A DNA stretch of 58,347 nt from the NCBI GenBank assembly GCA_934230325.1, contig CAKQEP010000011.1, positions 1-58,347 on the forward strand. Reading direction: 5' to 3'. The notes under the pieces were generated by a model. It was not told where the DNA came from. It was given only the letters and a program-made list of their open reading frames with translations, and did not search any database. This stretch comes from an uncultured Clostridia bacterium (lineage in GTDB: Bacteria > Bacillota > Clostridia > Christensenellales > CAG-314). A program made the translations under genes and the position numbers. This document shows positions 32,658 through 39,973 of this stretch, one piece after another; within the stretch, counting starts at the first letter, position 1; every line of letters starts with the position of its first letter.

Positions 32658-33743
32658 TTAGTTGGCTCTTTTGTAAAAAGGCATTTTTATTACCTTTGCT
32701 TTGAGTTTTTTGCCGCGCACGTCAACGTACACTTCTTCGCCCATATAGGGTTTTTGAATACGAACCATTGCGATAGCCTTTTTAAAGTACGGACTCATCG
32801 TGCCGGTTGTCACTTTGCCTATCTTGTTGCCTTCTGCGTCGTAAACGTCGCTGCCTTCACGCGCGATGCCCTTGTCTACCAACTCTATCGCTTTGCGCTT
32901 GAATTGCGGTTGATTGTCCAAAAGCGCTTGTTTGCCGATAAAGTTTGGTTTGTCCATCTTGATAAAGATGTTGCAACCGACTTCCGTCGCCAAAAAGTCC
33001 TCGCCCAGCTCGTGTCCGTAAAGAGGCATGCAAGCCTCAAAACGCAAAGTGTCGCGCGCGCCCAAACCGCAGGGAATAAGTCCCTCCTCCTTACCGACGG
33101 AAAGCAATTTTTCAAACACTTCGGATATTTTTTCTGCAGGGCAATAAATTTCAAATCCGTCTTCGCCCGTATAACCCGTGCGGCTTATTATGCAGTTGAT
33201 GCCCAAAAAGGCGTTGTTTTGCTTAAACGTGTAGTATTTGTCGGGTAAATCGTCCGCGCTGACTATCTTGAGCATAATCTGCTCGGCTTTGGGCCCTTGC
33301 AACGCTACCTGTCCGATTGCGTCGGAAAGATTTTTGAAGGTGGTGTTGGGAAGAAGATGACTTTCCACCCACTTTGCGTCTTTTTCGCAGTTGCCTGCGT
33401 TGACTACGAGATAATAATGTTCGTCGCCAAACTTGTAAACCAACAAGTCGTCCACTTCGCCGCCCTTCTCGTTGAGCATCATAGTGTAACGAACTTGCCC
33501 CGCCGTCATATCGGTAAAGTCGTTGGTCATAAGCATCTGAATGGTTTCCAGCGCGCCTTTGCCTTTGAGTTCAAACTCGCCCATGTGGGATACGTCAAAC
33601 AATCCGCAAGCGGTGCGCACTGCCATATGCTCGGCAATAAGCCCGCTACCTTCGTATTGAATAGGCAACTCAAACCCTCCAAACTCAACGATTTTGCCTC
33701 CGTGAGCAAGGTGATTGTTGTAAAGTGGTGTTTTTTTAGCCAT
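32658..33743 (-). CDS. gcvT: Glycine cleavage system T protein (aminomethyltransferase)
   Basis: This 361-residue tetrahydrofolate-dependent enzyme releases ammonia and forms 5,10-methylene-THF. The start at 33743 (MAKKTPLYNNHLAHGG) has GAGGAG upstream; the open frame continues to 33812 without an SD. Recognisable motifs are GLFDVSHMGEF (about 45-55), the folate-binding TGYTGEDGFEIYCP (about 182-195), and GLGARDTLRFEACMPLYGHE. It is the first gene of the operon. The promoter just upstream carries two direct repeats. Confidence 0.97.
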   Translation of the reverse strand: MAKKTPLYNNHLAHGGKIVEFGGFELPIQYEGSGLIAEHMAVRTACGLFDVSHMGEFELKGKGALETIQMLMTNDFTDMTAGQVRYTMMLNEKGGEVDDLLVYKFGDEHYYLVVNAGNCEKDAKWVESHLLPNTTFKNLSDAIGQVALQGPKAEQIMLKIVSADDLPDKYYTFKQNNAFLGINCIISRTGYTGEDGFEIYCPAEKISEVFEKLLSVGKEEGLIPCGLGARDTLRFEACMPLYGHELGEDFLATEVGCNIFIKMDKPNFIGKQALLDNQPQFKRKAIELVDKGIAREGSDVYDAEGNKIGKVTTGTMSPYFKKAIAMVRIQKPYMGEEVYVDVRGKKLKAKVIKMPFYKRAN

Positions 33744-33783
33744 ATCTATTCTCCTCAAAAACAATTTGTTTTTATCGCATTTA

Positions 33784-33812
33784 ATTATATCAAACAGAGC
33801 AAAAAAGTACAA
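33784..33812 (-). promoter_or_regulatory. Promoter of the gcv operon with flanking direct repeats
   Basis: TTGTAC (33812-33807) and a perfect TATAAT (33789-33784) have a 17-bp spacer. A 15-bp direct repeat GTTTTTATCGCATTT occurs at 33768-33782, on the transcription start, and at 33815-33829, just upstream of the -35, 47 bp apart. This placement suggests binding sites for a regulator. No glycine riboswitch is visible. Confidence 0.7.
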
Positions 33813-33938
33813 ACGTTTTTATCGCATTTGTGGCAATTTTAAAGGTTTTTTTTGTTTTGCTCCGACAAGAAGTCAAATCGGTTGCGTCGTACGATTGTTT
33901 GACGCCGTTTTTTAAAAAAACGACGTCGCAATTCCCGC

Positions 33939-34382
33939 CTATCTCAATATCACGGCGTGGCTGACGGGACAAAAGGTATCGCCTTCTCCCAAAACCACTA
34001 CGCTGTCGTGCTGTAATTCCCGCACAAAACCGCCTACGCGAACGTTGAAACTGTCCACGCCTTCTACGGCTGTCAATACCGTGTACTTACCCGGCGCTAA
34101 TTCTCCTTTTTTGCCCGCCGTCAACGTCTGTCCGCACGCAACGATTATGTCGCCCTTTAAGTACGTGGCGTTTGCTTGGTCGTTTTGGTTTGTAGCGGCG
34201 TCGTCAGTAGAATATCTGTGCTTTTCCCCGTACTCTACGCCGGTTTTGTCTTCAAATTTTTTTGCCTTTTTGCGCCGCCCTTCGCTTATCACGACGGCAA
34301 CGATAACTATCGCAACCACGACGATTGCGGCAATAATAAGCCACGTTTCTACGGGCAACGATTCCAAAATAGTTTGCAACAT
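33939..34382 (-). CDS. Membrane-anchored protein of unknown function
   Basis: The 147-residue protein, from the ATG at 34382 with AGGAGG seven nt upstream, has one hydrophobic segment (about 13-35, rich in Val/Ile/Ala) followed by a basic stop-transfer (EGRRKKAKK) and a hydrophilic domain of about 100 residues. The latter ends in beta-strands with a repeated Gly/Val pattern (GKYTVLTAVEG, NVRVGGFVREL). It resembles small single-span proteins with a cytosolic domain, but no family is recognised. It is likely monocistronic, with the gcv promoter region downstream on the same strand. Confidence 0.65.
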   Translation of the reverse strand: MLQTILESLPVETWLIIAAIVVVAIVIVAVVISEGRRKKAKKFEDKTGVEYGEKHRYSTDDAATNQNDQANATYLKGDIIVACGQTLTAGKKGELAPGKYTVLTAVEGVDSFNVRVGGFVRELQHDSVVVLGEGDTFCPVSHAVILR

Positions 34383-34570
34383 ATTTGCCTCCTTTTTTAC
34401 TGTTTTTTCGCCGCGTTTTGCGACGGAACGGATTGTTTTAAACTCGGCGTCGACTTTTGTCAACCCGTATTTAATTATAGTATTTTTTTTGCGTCGTGTA
34501 AAGTTTTTTTTGATATTTTGCAAAACCTTTTGTTTAACGACAAAAAATTTGTTTTTTAAGCCGTTAACGG

Positions 34571-34599
34571 TTGACTTTTTTGCGGCAAAGTAATATTAT
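34571..34599 (+). promoter_or_regulatory. Promoter of the DUF308 gene
   Basis: TTGACT (34571-34576) and TATTAT (34594-34599), 17-bp spacer, about 35 bp before the start codon. Confidence 0.7.
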
Positions 34600-34634
34600 G
34601 GTCATATCAAATAATACAAGGAGATGCTTTAATT

Positions 34635-35096
34635 ATGGCAAACAAAAAAATTAGCAACAACGTAATCAATGCCGTACTGTACATCGTTATCGGCGCGCTT
34701 TTTTGCATTTTCCGCAGCGGAATGCTCAACTGGCTGCTCACAATCGCCGGTATCGTCTTTATCGCTCTCGGTATCTACGACATTATCAAAAAAAATCTGA
34801 CCAACGGCATTATAGAAGTCGTTATCGGCGTGGTGATTATTCTCGGCGGCTGGCTGTTTGTAGAAATCGTTCTTATCGTTTTTGGCGCGCTGCTCGTCAT
34901 CAAAGGCATAATGGACCTTGCGGAAATCTTTAAAAACAAAAACCGCAACGTTATGCAGATAATCGCCGCAATCGTCACAATAATAATAGGCGCGTTGCTT
35001 ATCGTAAGCAAATGGGTGATGATAGACTGGTTCTTTATCGTGCTCGGCGTAGTGTTTATCGTCAACGGCGTACTTGCTTTGGTAAGCAAAAAGTAA
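34635..35096 (+). CDS. DUF308 (HdeD-like) membrane protein
   Basis: The 153-residue protein has about six hydrophobic segments in a three-fold repeat of paired helices, such as LLTIAGIVFIALGIYDIIKK and FFIVLGVVFIVNGVLALVSKK, the layout of DUF308/HdeD. HdeD is linked to acid resistance in E. coli; function elsewhere is unknown. An AGGAG lies 11 nt before the ATG, and ATG-CTT-TAA sits between, which is too close to the SD to be translated. It is flanked by its own promoter and terminator. Confidence 0.8.
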   Translation: MANKKISNNVINAVLYIVIGALFCIFRSGMLNWLLTIAGIVFIALGIYDIIKKNLTNGIIEVVIGVVIILGGWLFVEIVLIVFGALLVIKGIMDLAEIFKNKNRNVMQIIAAIVTIIIGALLIVSKWVMIDWFFIVLGVVFIVNGVLALVSKK

Positions 35097-35122
35097 TTAC
35101 GTATACAAAATTTTAAATCAAG

Positions 35123-35156
35123 AAAGGCGAATGCGTATTGTTGCTTCGCCTTTTTT
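35123..35156 (+). terminator. Terminator of the DUF308 gene
   Basis: A 9-bp stem AAAGGCGAA / TTCGCCTTT (35123-35131 with 35145-35153) runs into a short T-tract. Confidence 0.75.
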
Positions 35157-35262
35157 AAATCGGTTTTTTTGCGTTTTTTAAGCCTGCTTTTAAGTCGTTT
35201 AAAGTTTGTTTTTTGGTCTGTTTTTTGTGATGTAAGTCCGTTTTTGCAAAGCGGCTTGTCGG

Positions 35263-35886
35263 TCACTCTTTATCGTTTTTGGCTCGTTGTATCTCGGCTT
35301 TTGCCGCCGCCAACTCTTTGATGTTGGCGCGCTCCAACATCGCAACCGCCCTGTCCGTCGGGTTGTCGTCGTCAAAAATGAGTTGGTCGTATCTAAACTC
35401 CGCCGTTATCCCTTCCGTAACGTCGTGCAACGCCACGCCGCCGGTATAAAACTCCGCAGATACTATTTTTCCGTCGGGGCGCACGCCCGTCAACAGCATA
35501 AAATGCACTCCCTTAACCTTGTAAAAATCCACAGACGCGTGGGTAAGAGATGTTTCCGACAGTTTTTGTTGCAATCTTCCGCGATAAAAATCTCCCGCAA
35601 GGGCGGTAAGCGGTTTGCTTGCGTCGGGATATGCGTCGATATAGTTGAATACGTCGTAAATTTTGTGGTTTTTAAAGTAAAATATCCCCGACGAGATAGC
35701 CACCGCCGCAAACGCCAAAAACATAACGAAAGCAACGGTGGAAAAATCCGACGAAGTAAATTCGCTTATTGCGTACGTTACAAAACAAACCGCAGAAAAC
35801 GCCACGCTCAACGCAAAGCAAGGCACAACGACGCGGGCTTGTTTAAGGTACTTTTTCATATCTTTTTCCAAATCGAATTGTTCCAT
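35263..35886 (-). CDS. Two-span membrane protein of unknown function
   Basis: The 207-residue protein has a charged N-terminus, two hydrophobic segments (about 18-42 and 50-68), then a soluble domain of about 135 residues with an acidic C-terminal end. No family is recognised. There is no SD; a strong TTGACT-N17-TATTAT promoter ends only 6 nt before the ATG, so the transcript should begin at the A of the start codon. That makes this the clearest candidate for a leaderless mRNA in the window and supports the start. It is convergent with the DUF308 gene. Confidence 0.75.
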   Translation of the reverse strand: MEQFDLEKDMKKYLKQARVVVPCFALSVAFSAVCFVTYAISEFTSSDFSTVAFVMFLAFAAVAISSGIFYFKNHKIYDVFNYIDAYPDASKPLTALAGDFYRGRLQQKLSETSLTHASVDFYKVKGVHFMLLTGVRPDGKIVSAEFYTGGVALHDVTEGITAEFRYDQLIFDDDNPTDRAVAMLERANIKELAAAKAEIQRAKNDKE

Positions 35887-35892
35887 ACCGAT

Positions 35893-35921
35893 ATAATACG
35901 CTAAATATCCGATAAAGTCAA
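35893..35921 (-). promoter_or_regulatory. Promoter placed for a leaderless transcript
   Basis: Minus-strand TTGACT (35921-35916) and TATTAT (35898-35893), 17-bp spacer, 6 nt from the ATG at 35886. Confidence 0.75.
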
Positions 35922-36032
35922 CGCAATTTGCAAAACGCTCTTTACGATATTAAAAATCGACAAAAAACAGCCCAAAAAACCGTCGAGTTTTTTAAATCTG
36001 CGGCGGCATTTTTTTAGGTTTGCCGTATTTGC

Positions 36033-36061
36033 TTGCCTTTTTTTTGCGTCTGTGTTAAAAT
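36033..36061 (+). promoter_or_regulatory. Promoter of the YgjV-like gene, next to the start codon
   Basis: TTGCCT (36033-36038) and TAAAAT (36056-36061), 17-bp spacer; 9 nt to the ATG. Confidence 0.55.
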
Positions 36062-36070
36062 CGACAAGGT

Positions 36071-36721
36071 ATGTATATAACGTTATTCGGAATTGAAATC
36101 AACTGGGTAAGCCAAATTTTTAGTCTTATCGCCACAATCCTTATGATTGCGGGGTTTTACGTCAGCCGCAAAAAATTTATGGTACTGCTGTCGGTATCGT
36201 TGGTTTTTTGCATTATAGAATTTGTAATTCTCAAACGCTATCCCGTCTGCATAAGTTACGCAGTATCCATTTTGCGTAACGTCGCGCAAATTTTTTACGA
36301 CAAAAAAGACAAACGTATGCCTTTTTGGCTTACCGCTATATTCGTCGCCGCCGCTCTCGGCGTAGGGTTGCCCTTTGTCAAAGTGTGGTTTGAAGCCTTG
36401 CCCGTCATCGGTACGGTATGCTTTATGCTTGCAAATCATCTCAACAGTTGGGCGGCTCTCAAAACCGCCTGCGCAGGCAAACAACTGCTCAGCATAGCGC
36501 ACGGAGCGTTGGCGCGCTCTCCCGTTGCCGTCATAAGAGAAGTTATCGTTCTCATTGCCATTATCGGCGGAATAATAAAATCCGTTGCGGAAAAACGTAA
36601 AGCCGCAAAACAACAAAACGACGACGCTCTTGCAAACCAAGACAACGCCGTCGTATTAAATTCCTCCGCCGCAACAGATACACAAGTTGTCGCAACCGAT
36701 ACGCCGCCGCAAGCGGAATAA
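36071..36721 (+). CDS. YgjV-like inner membrane protein
   Basis: The 216-residue protein has a series of short hydrophobic segments over residues 8-165, with the YgjV family pattern of an early SLIATILMIAGFYVSRKK, a central RNVAQIFYDKKDKRMPFW, and LANHLNSWAALKTACAGKQLLSI. The last 45 residues are hydrophilic, Ala/Gln/Asp/Thr-rich and probably disordered. Function is unknown. There is at most a weak SD (AAGG at 36066-36069), and a promoter-like pair ends 9 nt before the ATG, suggesting a leaderless or nearly leaderless mRNA. Confidence 0.7.
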   Translation: MYITLFGIEINWVSQIFSLIATILMIAGFYVSRKKFMVLLSVSLVFCIIEFVILKRYPVCISYAVSILRNVAQIFYDKKDKRMPFWLTAIFVAAALGVGLPFVKVWFEALPVIGTVCFMLANHLNSWAALKTACAGKQLLSIAHGALARSPVAVIREVIVLIAIIGGIIKSVAEKRKAAKQQNDDALANQDNAVVLNSSAATDTQVVATDTPPQAE

Positions 36722-36753
36722 TTATATCGTTTGTTTTTTGCCAAAAATCGCCG

Positions 36754-37023
36754 TCAGATTTTTTCCACCGTCAACGTGCGCGTTCCGCCGGTTTCCTTAT
36801 AGGTGATTTTTAGCGTGTACTCGTCGCTCAAAACGCTGGTTGCGACGTCTTGTTCGCTAAAGGCTACAAAACAAAGCCGAAGGCTTGCCAAAAAAACAGC
36901 CTTCGGCTTTGTTAACGACGATAGAAAATAGCAAAAAGTTGCGGACAATATAAGCAATACAAAGTCCGTCAACCTTTGCTCGTACCGTTTTTGACGCGGG
37001 TTGTCAATTTTGTCAAGCCGCAT
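36754..37023 (-). CDS. Doubtful small ORF or remnant
   Basis: An 89-codon open frame whose last 25 residues (EYTLKITYKETGGTRTLTVE) look like a real beta-strand segment, but the middle is read through a perfect 13-bp hairpin that is better explained as a terminator. No SD or promoter is clear. It may be the remains of a gene whose 5' part was lost, or chance. Confidence 0.25.
   Translation of the reverse strand: MRLDKIDNPRQKRYEQRLTDFVLLILSATFCYFLSSLTKPKAVFLASLRLCFVAFSEQDVATSVLSDEYTLKITYKETGGTRTLTVEKI
36873..36910 (-). terminator. Terminator for the aminotransferase / P-loop gene pair
   Basis: A 13-bp stem AAAGCCGAAGGCT / AGCCTTCGGCTTT (36873-36885 with 36898-36910) is followed on the minus strand by GTTTTG, about 150 bp past the P-loop gene. 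Confidence 0.6.
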
Positions 37024-37058
37024 AAAGCGGCAAAACCGTACCCGTCAACGTCAAAAAA

Positions 37059-37484
37059 CTAAAACTCGTAAAGTACTTGGTACTTGGTGAGATACTCGGG
37101 CAACTTCCCTTGAGTGCTGAAAGTAAAGATAAAGTCCACGCCGCTCGTTTCCGCAACTTTTTCCAACCGAGAGAACAGTCCTTGCAAGTCGACAATATCT
37201 TTTTTGACTATTTTGACTATTCCGTCAAAAAATATGGTTTGGATATCGTAGTTTCCCGCGAGCATTCCTTTGACAAACGCCAAAAACGTATCTTCTCCGC
37301 GCACGTCGTATTCGCTGGTATCGACGAGTTTGATTGCGTGAGCGAGGTCGTGTATACGCGACATATCCTTGTCGATATAGACGAGGGAGCCTTTTGCGTC
37401 TGCTACGCTGTCGTTGGCTATCTGAACGAGTTTTTTGGTTTTGCCACAGCCTTTAGGACCGTAAATGAGTTGAATTTTGCCCAT
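37059..37484 (-). CDS. Small P-loop NTPase
   Basis: The 141-residue protein has a clear Walker A, GPKGCGKTK (residues 9-17), and a Walker B-like strand TIFFDGI (about residue 83), followed by a C-terminal FIFTFSTQGKLPEYLTKY that may hold the sensor region. It is a compact AAA/RecA-like ATP-binding protein with no partner domain, and no family is firmly recognised. It follows the aminotransferase by 70 bp with AGGAGG before its ATG, so the two may be co-transcribed. Confidence 0.7.
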   Translation of the reverse strand: MGKIQLIYGPKGCGKTKKLVQIANDSVADAKGSLVYIDKDMSRIHDLAHAIKLVDTSEYDVRGEDTFLAFVKGMLAGNYDIQTIFFDGIVKIVKKDIVDLQGLFSRLEKVAETSGVDFIFTFSTQGKLPEYLTKYQVLYEF

Positions 37485-37554
37485 TGTTGCCTCCTGATAT
37501 TTTATAGTATTATTTTACCAAAAATCGGCAAAAAATCAATACTTTTTTCAATTT

Positions 37555-38754
37555 TTATTTGATTTCTTGTATGAAATTTTTGATGCGTTGCGCGCCCTTT
37601 TGAATGACGGGGATATCCAACGTATAAGTAAGTCTGATATAGTCCTTTGCGCCGAAACTTTCGCACGGAATAACCGCTACGTGCGCGTTTTCCAACAGCA
37701 GTTGACTAAACTGCAACGCGCTTTCTATTTTTGTTCCGTTGAAGGATTTGCCAAACAAACCGCTCACGTTTACCATTACGTAAAACGCTCCGTTGCCCTT
37801 TACGCAGTTTACGGCGTCAAAACCTTTAAAGCAATCGAGCAATGCGTTGCGGCGAGCTTCAAACACTTTGCGCATATCTGCGATAAACGGTTGACCGTCG
37901 TTTAAGGCGGTTATCGACGCGTGTTGCGCGATTGTGTTGGCGTTGCTGGACTCGTGGCTTTGCAATGCGCCCATACGCTTTGCGGCGTCTACCGTAGAAG
38001 CGGAGTAACCTATACGCCAACCCGTCATTGCGTACGCTTTGCTCATTCCGTTGATGACGATGGTGCGGTTTTTGATTTCTTCGCAAGTTTGCGCGACGGA
38101 AAAGTGTTTGTGTCCGTCATAAGCAAGCGCTTCGTAAATTTCGTCGGAGATAATCCATATGTCGGGATATGCTTTAAGCATTTCCGCAAATTCTCTCACA
38201 ACGTCTTCCGTGTACAACGTGCCTGTGGGGTTGTTGGGGGTGTTGAGTATTATCGCCTTTGTTTTGGGCGTGATTGCCTTTTTGACCGCCGCTACGTCAA
38301 GCATAAATCCTTTGCTTGCGTCGGTGTTTACGACAACGGGTTTGCCGCCGCATATTTTGACAAGTTCCGGATAAGTAAGCCAGTACGGAGCGATTATTAT
38401 CACTTCGTCACCGTCCTGAACCACCGCTTGTACGGCATTGAACAAGCACTGCTTTGCGCCCGTGCTTACTACGATTTGGTCGGGCGTATAGTCAAGGTTG
38501 TTGTCGCGTTTGAGTTTTGCGCATACGGCTTGTTTTAATGCGGGAAGTCCGCTCGCCGCCGTATACTTGGTGTACCCTTTGTTTATGGCGTTTATCGCCG
38601 CTTTGCAAATAAACTCGGGGGTGTTAAAATCCGGTTCTCCCGCCGCAAAACTGATAAGGTCGACGCCTTCCGCTTTCATTTGGTTTGCCTTTGCGGTAAT
38701 CGCAAGAGTAAGGCTGGGTGAAACGTTTTTTGCTCTGTCAGTAAAAGTCAACAT
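37555..38754 (-). CDS. Class I aminotransferase (aspartate aminotransferase type)
   Basis: This 399-residue PLP-dependent enzyme is most like the Ib aspartate aminotransferases, transferring an amino group between aspartate and 2-oxoglutarate. The PLP lysine is in NGMSKAYAMTGWRIGY near residue 235; ISFAAGEPDFNTP near residue 37, NTPNNPTGTLY near 168 and the substrate-carboxylate Arg near the C-terminus are also visible. The start at 38754 is preferred because GGAGG lies directly upstream; a TTG four codons earlier would place the SD inside the gene. It lies 91 bp after prfA. Aspartate specificity is inferred from the family. Confidence 0.92.
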   Translation of the reverse strand: MLTFTDRAKNVSPSLTLAITAKANQMKAEGVDLISFAAGEPDFNTPEFICKAAINAINKGYTKYTAASGLPALKQAVCAKLKRDNNLDYTPDQIVVSTGAKQCLFNAVQAVVQDGDEVIIIAPYWLTYPELVKICGGKPVVVNTDASKGFMLDVAAVKKAITPKTKAIILNTPNNPTGTLYTEDVVREFAEMLKAYPDIWIISDEIYEALAYDGHKHFSVAQTCEEIKNRTIVINGMSKAYAMTGWRIGYSASTVDAAKRMGALQSHESSNANTIAQHASITALNDGQPFIADMRKVFEARRNALLDCFKGFDAVNCVKGNGAFYVMVNVSGLFGKSFNGTKIESALQFSQLLLENAHVAVIPCESFGAKDYIRLTYTLDIPVIQKGAQRIKNFIQEIK

Positions 38755-38845
38755 TTTTTCCTCCAAAGGCTATTAACCTTTAAAATATTATATTTTTGCG
38801 CGTAAGCGTAAAATCCTTGTTTTTTTGTCTTTGCCGCTTTGATTT

Positions 38846-39916
38846 TTAATCTTCGCTGTTTTGAAGTTTTGCCGTTTGGTCGGCAAGCCGCAAAGCCTCT
38901 ATCATTTGGTCTATGTCGCCGTTCATAAAGTTGTCGATGCTGTAAATCGTGTAGTTTATGCGGTGGTCGGTGACGCGTCCCTGCGGAAAATTGTACGTTC
39001 TTATTCTCTCGCTGCGGTCGCCCGTACCTACCTGCGTTTTACGCCTGTCGGCGTATTCCTTATCCGCCGCCGTCTGGTACATATCGTAAAGTTTGCTCTT
39101 TAACATTTCCATAGCGTACTCGCGGTTTTGTATCTGACTGCGTTGGGTTTGGCAAGCAACGACTATGCCCGTCGGAATATGCGTGATTCTTATCGCGCTC
39201 TCCGTCTTGTTGACGTGCTGTCCGCCTGCGCCGCTACTGCGGTAAGTGTCTACTTTAAGGTCTTTTTCGTTTATTTCTATTTCTACGTCTTTTGCTTCCG
39301 GCAACACCGCAACGGTAACCGTACTTGTGTGTATGCGCCCCTGCGACTCCGTTTCCGGCACGCGCTGAACTCTATGCACGCCCCCTTCAAACTTGAATCT
39401 GCTGTACGCGCCGTTGCCTACTACCATAAAGGAAGTTTCCTTTATGCCGCCCAACTCGTTTTCGTTGGTGTCGATTTCCTCGACTTTCCAACGCATTTTG
39501 TCGGCGTACATCGTGTACATACGCTTGATTTCCGCAGCAAACAAGGCGGCTTCCTCCCCGCCCGCCCCCGCGCGAATTTCTACGATAACGTTCTTTTCGT
39601 CGTTGGGGTCTACCGGCAAAAGAAGCACTTTGAGTTGCTCTTCCGTCTTTTCTATCTTTTCCTTGAGTTGCTTGATTTCTTCGTGCAACAACTCTTGCAT
39701 TTCCTTGTCCGTTTCGCTCTCCAAAGTCTTAAAACTGTCGTCAAGCGCTTTGCGGTCCGCCTTCCACTCGCCGTATTTTTCTACCACAGGCTCGATGTTG
39801 GCGTGCTCTTTTACCAACTTTTTCCACTCGTTGTTGTTGGCTATTATCTCGGGCTTTGCGATTTCTGCCGTCAAAAAGTCGTATCTGTCTTTTATTTTGT
39901 CTAATTTGTTAAACAT
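38846..39916 (-). CDS. prfA: Peptide chain release factor 1
   Basis: The 356-residue class-I release factor recognises UAA and UAG. The tripeptide anticodon region is PET (187-189) in RVPETESQGRIHTS, typical of RF1 (RF2 has SPF), and the peptidyl-transferase GGQ is at 231-233, whose Gln is methylated by PrmC. The coiled N-terminal domain (1-100) and C-terminal domain are complete. It lies 57 bp downstream of the gene encoding its own methyltransferase. Confidence 0.98.
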   Translation of the reverse strand: MFNKLDKIKDRYDFLTAEIAKPEIIANNNEWKKLVKEHANIEPVVEKYGEWKADRKALDDSFKTLESETDKEMQELLHEEIKQLKEKIEKTEEQLKVLLLPVDPNDEKNVIVEIRAGAGGEEAALFAAEIKRMYTMYADKMRWKVEEIDTNENELGGIKETSFMVVGNGAYSRFKFEGGVHRVQRVPETESQGRIHTSTVTVAVLPEAKDVEIEINEKDLKVDTYRSSGAGGQHVNKTESAIRITHIPTGIVVACQTQRSQIQNREYAMEMLKSKLYDMYQTAADKEYADRRKTQVGTGDRSERIRTYNFPQGRVTDHRINYTIYSIDNFMNGDIDQMIEALRLADQTAKLQNSED

Positions 39917-39973
39917 ATTGTCCTTATCGTTTTTTGTTTTTTAGGTAAAATTGCGGGCAAGCCCAAAAAAAGA

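Noticed and set aside
33744..33938. Glycine riboswitch upstream of gcvT
   Set aside because: The region is AT-rich and short between promoter and start codon (about 40 nt), with no conserved aptamer helices.
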